A stretch of DNA of 64,000 nt. It comes from an uncultured Duncaniella sp. (GTDB taxonomy: Bacteria > Bacteroidota > Bacteroidia > Bacteroidales > Muribaculaceae). The position numbers and the translations under genes are program-made. Under the pieces are notes generated by a model that ran no database searches, was not told the DNA's origin, and saw only the letters and a list, made by a program, of their open reading frames with translations. Shown piece by piece: positions 60,856 through 64,000 of the stretch (the stretch's first letter is position 1; each line of letters begins with the position of its first letter). The DNA lies in the NCBI GenBank assembly GCA_910589485.1, contig CAJUSW010000009.1:1-64000 (forward strand), read 5' to 3'.

Positions 60856-61335
60856 ATGGCAACAACAACCAAAACCGGCTACTGTAACGGTAGCGACATG
60901 CTTCTTTATATCGGAGGCAAAGCCGTGGGGCACTGCACCACTCATACAACCACCATCAACAGCGAAACAAAAGAACGTGCGGTAAAACCCGTGGCCATCG
61001 AAGGCATCTCAGCCGGGCGGTGGAAAAACAAAGGCGTGGTTGGCCTCAGTGTGTCAATCTCTGCCGAAGGTCTCGTATTCTATCAGGAGTCCGAGACCGG
61101 CTACAAGTCGTGTCTTTCCATGATAAGCAAGGGGCAGAGCGTCGAGGTCAAGTGCATGGAGCGTGAAAATGCCGACAAGCCCTATCTTTCGGGCAAATTC
61201 GTGATCGCCTCGCTTGAGCGTGTCGATGCCGCCCAGGATGACGCTACCTATAGCATCAGCCTTGAGAATGACGGGGTGGTGGAGTTTGACGAAACCGCGA
61301 TTACTGAAACCGCTGAATCAACCGTCGAGGCATGA
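60856..61335 (+). CDS. major tail (tube) protein
   Basis: A 159-residue tube protein of the TP901-1/Bacteroides phage tail type: GSDMLLYIGGKAVGHCTTHTTTINSETKER opening, beta-rich middle, and DDATYSISLENDGVVEFDE near the end. It follows an A-rich leader and precedes the chaperone gene by a 4-base overlap. Confidence 0.88.
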   Translation: MATTTKTGYCNGSDMLLYIGGKAVGHCTTHTTTINSETKERAVKPVAIEGISAGRWKNKGVVGLSVSISAEGLVFYQESETGYKSCLSMISKGQSVEVKCMERENADKPYLSGKFVIASLERVDAAQDDATYSISLENDGVVEFDETAITETAESTVEA

Positions 61336-61664
61336 AACGTATCGAGGTTATAATTAACGGAGTGGCATACCCCTGTAGTCCCACTATGGGGGCTATGCTC
61401 CGTTTCAAGCAGGAAACGGGCCGTGAGATTACAGAGATGGACCCAAAAAGTTTTACCGACTTATGCACATATCTATGGTGTTGCGTGGTGTCGGCCTCGA
61501 AGCGTGAGGGTAGGGCGTTTGACTTGTCTTTGATTGATTTTGCCGATAATATATCGCCCGATGAAATGAACCGGTGGAGCGAGGCGGTGTCGACCGAGAG
61601 GCAGGAGGGAGAGGCCGACAATGAGGGTGAAAAAAAAAGCCCGCAGGAATCTACGAACTCTTAG
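61332..61664 (+). CDS. tail assembly chaperone, short (G-like) form
   Basis: A 110-residue protein: IEVIINGVAYPCSPTMGAMLRFKQETGREITEM, then DLCTYLWCCVVSASKREGRAFDLSLIDFADNI, typical for the first tail-assembly chaperone between tube and tape measure genes. It ends in the 0 frame at 61664, 26 bases past an A9 run that can shift ribosomes to the -1 frame. Confidence 0.88.
   Translation: MKRIEVIINGVAYPCSPTMGAMLRFKQETGREITEMDPKSFTDLCTYLWCCVVSASKREGRAFDLSLIDFADNISPDEMNRWSEAVSTERQEGEADNEGEKKSPQESTNS
61630..61638 (+). promoter_or_regulatory. programmed -1 frameshift site (A9 slippery run)
   Basis: Nine A residues read in the 0 frame as GAA AAA AAA AGC. A -1 slip at A_AAA_AAA leads into the frame that opens at 61631 and stays open to 61993, as in lambda G/GT-like chaperones. 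The relic copy at 40562-41137 lost exactly 8 bases here, which is equivalent to -1 and fuses the two frames. Confidence 0.75.
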
Positions 61665-61993
61665 GCGTGGCTGTCGGGTGTATCGGCATGTCGATTGATG
61701 ATTTCTGCAGATCGGAGATTGACGAGTTTGAGAGCATCTGTGATGCGTGGCGTAAAATGCGGGAGGCGCAGTATCATGACTCATGGGAGCGCACCCGCAC
61801 ACTCGCCGCCATCTGCATACAGCCCCATATAAAAAAGAGAATCACCCCGCGTCAGCTCATACCGCTACCTTGGGATGACAAATCTCACAAGCCACATTCC
61901 CCGAAACTCACACCCGAGGAGAGACGGATACGGTTTGAACAGATTGCGAAAAAAATGCCATGTCCGCATCTTAAAACCGATTATTGCGTTTAG
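61631..61993 (+). CDS. tail assembly chaperone, frameshift extension (T-like)
   Basis: The -1 frame reads AGIYELLGVAVGCIGMSIDDF then CRSEIDEFESICDAWRKMREAQYHDSWERTRTLA (in parts) and ends in a basic tail (PRQLIPLPWDDKSHKP). The S-x-D-F...E...W pattern is the T-domain of Bacteroides phage chaperones. It has no good ATG at the head of the frame; the GTG at 61667 would cut into the conserved YELLGVAVG region. It is most likely made only as the fusion 61332-61993. Confidence 0.8.
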   Translation, partial: KKKPAGIYELLGVAVGCIGMSIDDFCRSEIDEFESICDAWRKMREAQYHDSWERTRTLAAICIQPHIKKRITPRQLIPLPWDDKSHKPHSPKLTPEERRIRFEQIAKKMPCPHLKTDYCV

Positions 61994-62135
61994 GCTTCCG
62001 TTTGTTGGGATTGGGTAGGCCTAAAAACCAATCTGTATCCAAAAAAAATGCAAAAACGAGCAATCCAACTATAAACAAGCTAATTAGTATAAGCCCGCAG
62101 TTTTTTATCACCCATATTAAAATGTCCCAGTACAT
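61971..62135 (-). CDS. antisense small membrane protein of the prophage
   Basis: A 54-residue frame opposite to the tail operon, in the 195-base gap between the chaperone and tape measure genes. From ATG 62135: MYWDILIWVIKNCG, a strong helix (LILISLFIVGLLVFAFFLDT), then a basic tail (PNPNKRKPKRNNRF). A full promoter precedes it and would be active in the lysogen. It differs in five residues from the copy at 40907-41071. The longer frame from 62171 starts upstream of the promoter. Possible lysogenic-conversion or exclusion peptide; function unknown. Confidence 0.55.
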   Translation of the reverse strand: MYWDILIWVIKNCGLILISLFIVGLLVFAFFLDTDWFLGLPNPNKRKPKRNNRF

Positions 62136-62152
62136 ATACTCTATGTTTTTTG

Positions 62153-62183
62153 CAAAGATAATACATTCCATTAATTAAACAAA
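62153..62183 (-). promoter_or_regulatory. promoter of the antisense small membrane protein
   Basis: Minus strand: TTTG at 62180-62183, 19-base spacer, TATCTTTG at 62153-62160, 17 bases before the ATG. Both boxes and the spacing are the same at the relic copy (41089-41119). Confidence 0.72.
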
Positions 62184-62188
62184 AAAAC

Positions 62189-64000
62189 ATGGCCTCAAAT
62201 AGTTCCATATCAATAACTTTTAATCTGAAAGATGAATCAAACGGACTTAAAACGCTGACTCTTGGTGTCGCAGACCTAAGAAAAGTTATGGCGGCGACTG
62301 TTGAAGAGGCTGAAAAATTACAGAAGCCTTTTATAAACTTCGCCGCGGTCTGTACAGGTATAGACTCCCTTTCAAATACGATCACTAACTTGCAGTCGAC
62401 ATTACGAGGGCTGTCAGATGCCTATGCTTTACAGGTAACGGCAGAGACGCAGTTGGCCGTCAATATGCGCAACACCATGGCCGCCCGAGAGGAGGACATT
62501 CAGAGTATAAAGGATTTGTGCTCAGCTCAGCAGGAATTAGGTGTAATCGGCGATGAGGTGCAGTTGTCGGGCGCGCAGGAATTAGCCACTTATCTAAGTG
62601 AGAAGCAAAGCCTTGAACAGCTTATTCCCGTGATGAACGACATGCTTGCCCAGCAGTATGGCTTGAACGCCTCGCAGGAAAACGCGAGTCAGATAGCCAC
62701 CATGCTTGGCAAGGTCATGAATGGTCAGACAGGAGCACTGAGCCGATACGGATATAGCTTTGATGACGCGCAGGAAAAGATCCTGAAATTTGGTACGGAG
62801 TCACAACGTGCCGCAGTGCTTTGTGAGGTTGTGAAAAGCTCCGTCGGTGGTATGAACGCCGAATTGGCAAAAACCGATGTTGGCAAACAAAAGCAGCTTG
62901 AAAATACCCTCGGAGATATAAAAGAAACACTCGGGGGAGCGACCCAATGGGCATTGCCATTTGTTAGTATTGCAGCCGCGACGACAACAGCGGTAGGTGG
63001 TGTTATTAAATTAACCAATGGATTAGGGGTATTATGCTCCTCTGCAAAAAACACGGCGGTAGCTATGCGTGTTTTTTGGATTGCCACAGGCAACCTGACA
63101 TCTGCTACCACAGGGCTAACAAAAGTTGTAGGTACTGCGAGATTGTTCATTTCTCAATTTTGTACCGCACTTGGACAGGGCACCAAAGGCCTTAGACTTT
63201 TTGCGATTGCTTGGAAAGGTATGCTCGTTTCTACAGGGGTAGGTATAGCTATCGCGGCTGTAACCTCAGTGATTGCATACTTCGCGTTGAAAACAGACGA
63301 AGCCACAAAGTCCACTAACAATCTTCTGAACGCCGAGGAGCGTGCCAAACGTAATGCAGAACAGCTGGAGCTGCTACGCCAACAGGAAAACTCAACGTTG
63401 ACAAGCACGCGTGCTGCGCTTGAAATCAATATCAGCAAACTCAAGGAGTTCAACGGCACCAAGGAGCAGGAGAAAAAGCTCGTCAACGAAATGAACGATA
63501 CCTACGGTGACACCATGGGCTATTTCTCCAGTGTGGCCGATTGGTATGACGCCCTCATAGCAAATAGTGAGGCTTACTGCCGTCAGATGGTATTGGAAGC
63601 TCGGACACGTACACTGGCAAATCAAATTGCCGAGAAAGAGCAGGAAAACTATAATCTTATATATGACGATGAAGGCAAAATCCGTCGGTATGGCAATAAA
63701 CGAGAGACTCAATCCGTCGGAACTGGAACTGCTACTATTGGAGCTGGGGGAGGCTTCTCTGCTAATATTCAGCAGACACACGTGGAGATTCCAGGTACAT
63801 CTGAAGTAGAAAAGGTAAGAAAAGTAATATCGGATAATGATGCAATAATAAAGAGTCTGAATACTCAGATGGAAAAAGCCGTAAAGGAGGCGGCTGGTAT
63901 TAACTTTAAGGTCGAAGGTAGCAAAACGCGTTCGACTGATAAAGATAAAAAAACTGACACAACATCTAAAGCCACATGGACCGCTGATCCCAAGACCCTG
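62189..64000 (+). CDS. tape measure protein (5' part, runs off the window)
   Basis: Open from ATG 62189 to the window end, 604 codons without a stop. The N-terminus is MASNSSISITFNLKDESNGLK. Typical tape measure features follow: coiled coil (about 50-110), the conserved GAQELATYLSEKQSLEQLIPVMNDMLAQQYGLNASQENASQIATMLGKVMNGQTGALSRYGY block (about 128-190, in parts), hydrophobic helices near 250 and 350, and a coiled coil from 385. It sets tail length and may be a DNA channel. The relic at 40562 ends at its sixth codon. Confidence 0.93.
   Translation, partial: MASNSSISITFNLKDESNGLKTLTLGVADLRKVMAATVEEAEKLQKPFINFAAVCTGIDSLSNTITNLQSTLRGLSDAYALQVTAETQLAVNMRNTMAAREEDIQSIKDLCSAQQELGVIGDEVQLSGAQELATYLSEKQSLEQLIPVMNDMLAQQYGLNASQENASQIATMLGKVMNGQTGALSRYGYSFDDAQEKILKFGTESQRAAVLCEVVKSSVGGMNAELAKTDVGKQKQLENTLGDIKETLGGATQWALPFVSIAAATTTAVGGVIKLTNGLGVLCSSAKNTAVAMRVFWIATGNLTSATTGLTKVVGTARLFISQFCTALGQGTKGLRLFAIAWKGMLVSTGVGIAIAAVTSVIAYFALKTDEATKSTNNLLNAEERAKRNAEQLELLRQQENSTLTSTRAALEINISKLKEFNGTKEQEKKLVNEMNDTYGDTMGYFSSVADWYDALIANSEAYCRQMVLEARTRTLANQIAEKEQENYNLIYDDEGKIRRYGNKRETQSVGTGTATIGAGGGFSANIQQTHVEIPGTSEVEKVRKVISDNDAIIKSLNTQMEKAVKEAAGINFKVEGSKTRSTDKDKKTDTTSKATWTADPKTL

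Noticed and set aside
61984..62178. Sense-strand frame between chaperone and tape measure genes (and its copy at 40920-41114)
   Set aside because: Open in both copies but lacks a membrane segment or domain; the antisense frame has a promoter and helix and is preferred. Not fully excluded.

Overview
The window looks like the chromosome of a Bacteroidales bacterium, most likely a gut Muribaculaceae member (the family is inferred from protein style, not from a search). Supporting signs are the Bacteroidetes promoter type (TTTG, about 19-20 bases, then TAnnTTTG) seen many times, A-rich leaders without Shine-Dalgarno sequences, and typical gene sets such as dCMP deaminase / S41 peptidase / 5-FCL, MutS2, class I fumarase and NrdD/NrdG.

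Region 1 (1-40.2 kb) is ordinary chromosome. It holds an AspT-like transporter, ilvE, an HD hydrolase, the comEB-S41-fau operon, a thiol peroxidase, an NSS transporter, a Crp/Fnr regulator, tRNA-Arg(CCT), a split ThrE-type exporter, a LysR regulator, neuB with a neuD-like acetyltransferase, an outer-membrane barrel, MerR-mltG, a Ca2+ P-type ATPase, alaS, nrdDG, malate dehydrogenase, prmC-recX-comF, an orphan sensor kinase, fumarase and mutS2. It ends with a dTDP-rhamnose operon (rfbA, rfbC, a fucO-like dehydrogenase, rfbD, rfbB).

Region 2 (40.2-41.7 kb) is a repeat-rich boundary without host genes. It has REP-like palindromes and a direct repeat of about 165 bp whose two copies flank a 576-bp degraded copy of prophage sequence (the end of the tail chaperone gene plus a small antisense membrane-protein gene with its promoter). 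A dispersed 30-mer and a perfect 18-bp inverted repeat follow.

Region 3 (41.7-64.0 kb, continuing past the window) is a tailed prophage with an HK97-type head. Order: tyrosine integrase; a leftward three-gene cargo operon (membrane STAS-like/HATPase protein, DUF4325 STAS-like protein, two-TM protein); a cluster of GC-rich palindromes; four leftward small genes, three of them exported; an S24 repressor; a palindromic operator/promoter; rightward early genes (two small ORFs, an excisionase-like HTH protein, DUF1064, a DUF4373-type protein, PcfK, PcfJ, DUF551, HNH); then terminase, portal, protease, capsid, connectors, tail tube, a frameshifted tail chaperone pair and the start of the tape measure gene.

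The most interesting items are the partner-switch-like cargo operon with its own consensus promoter, the palindrome cluster beside it, the twice-present antisense small membrane protein with a conserved promoter, the -1 frameshift in the tail chaperone (with a naturally fused in-frame relic copy), and a 43-bp duplicated repressor tail that records cargo exchange downstream of the repressor.
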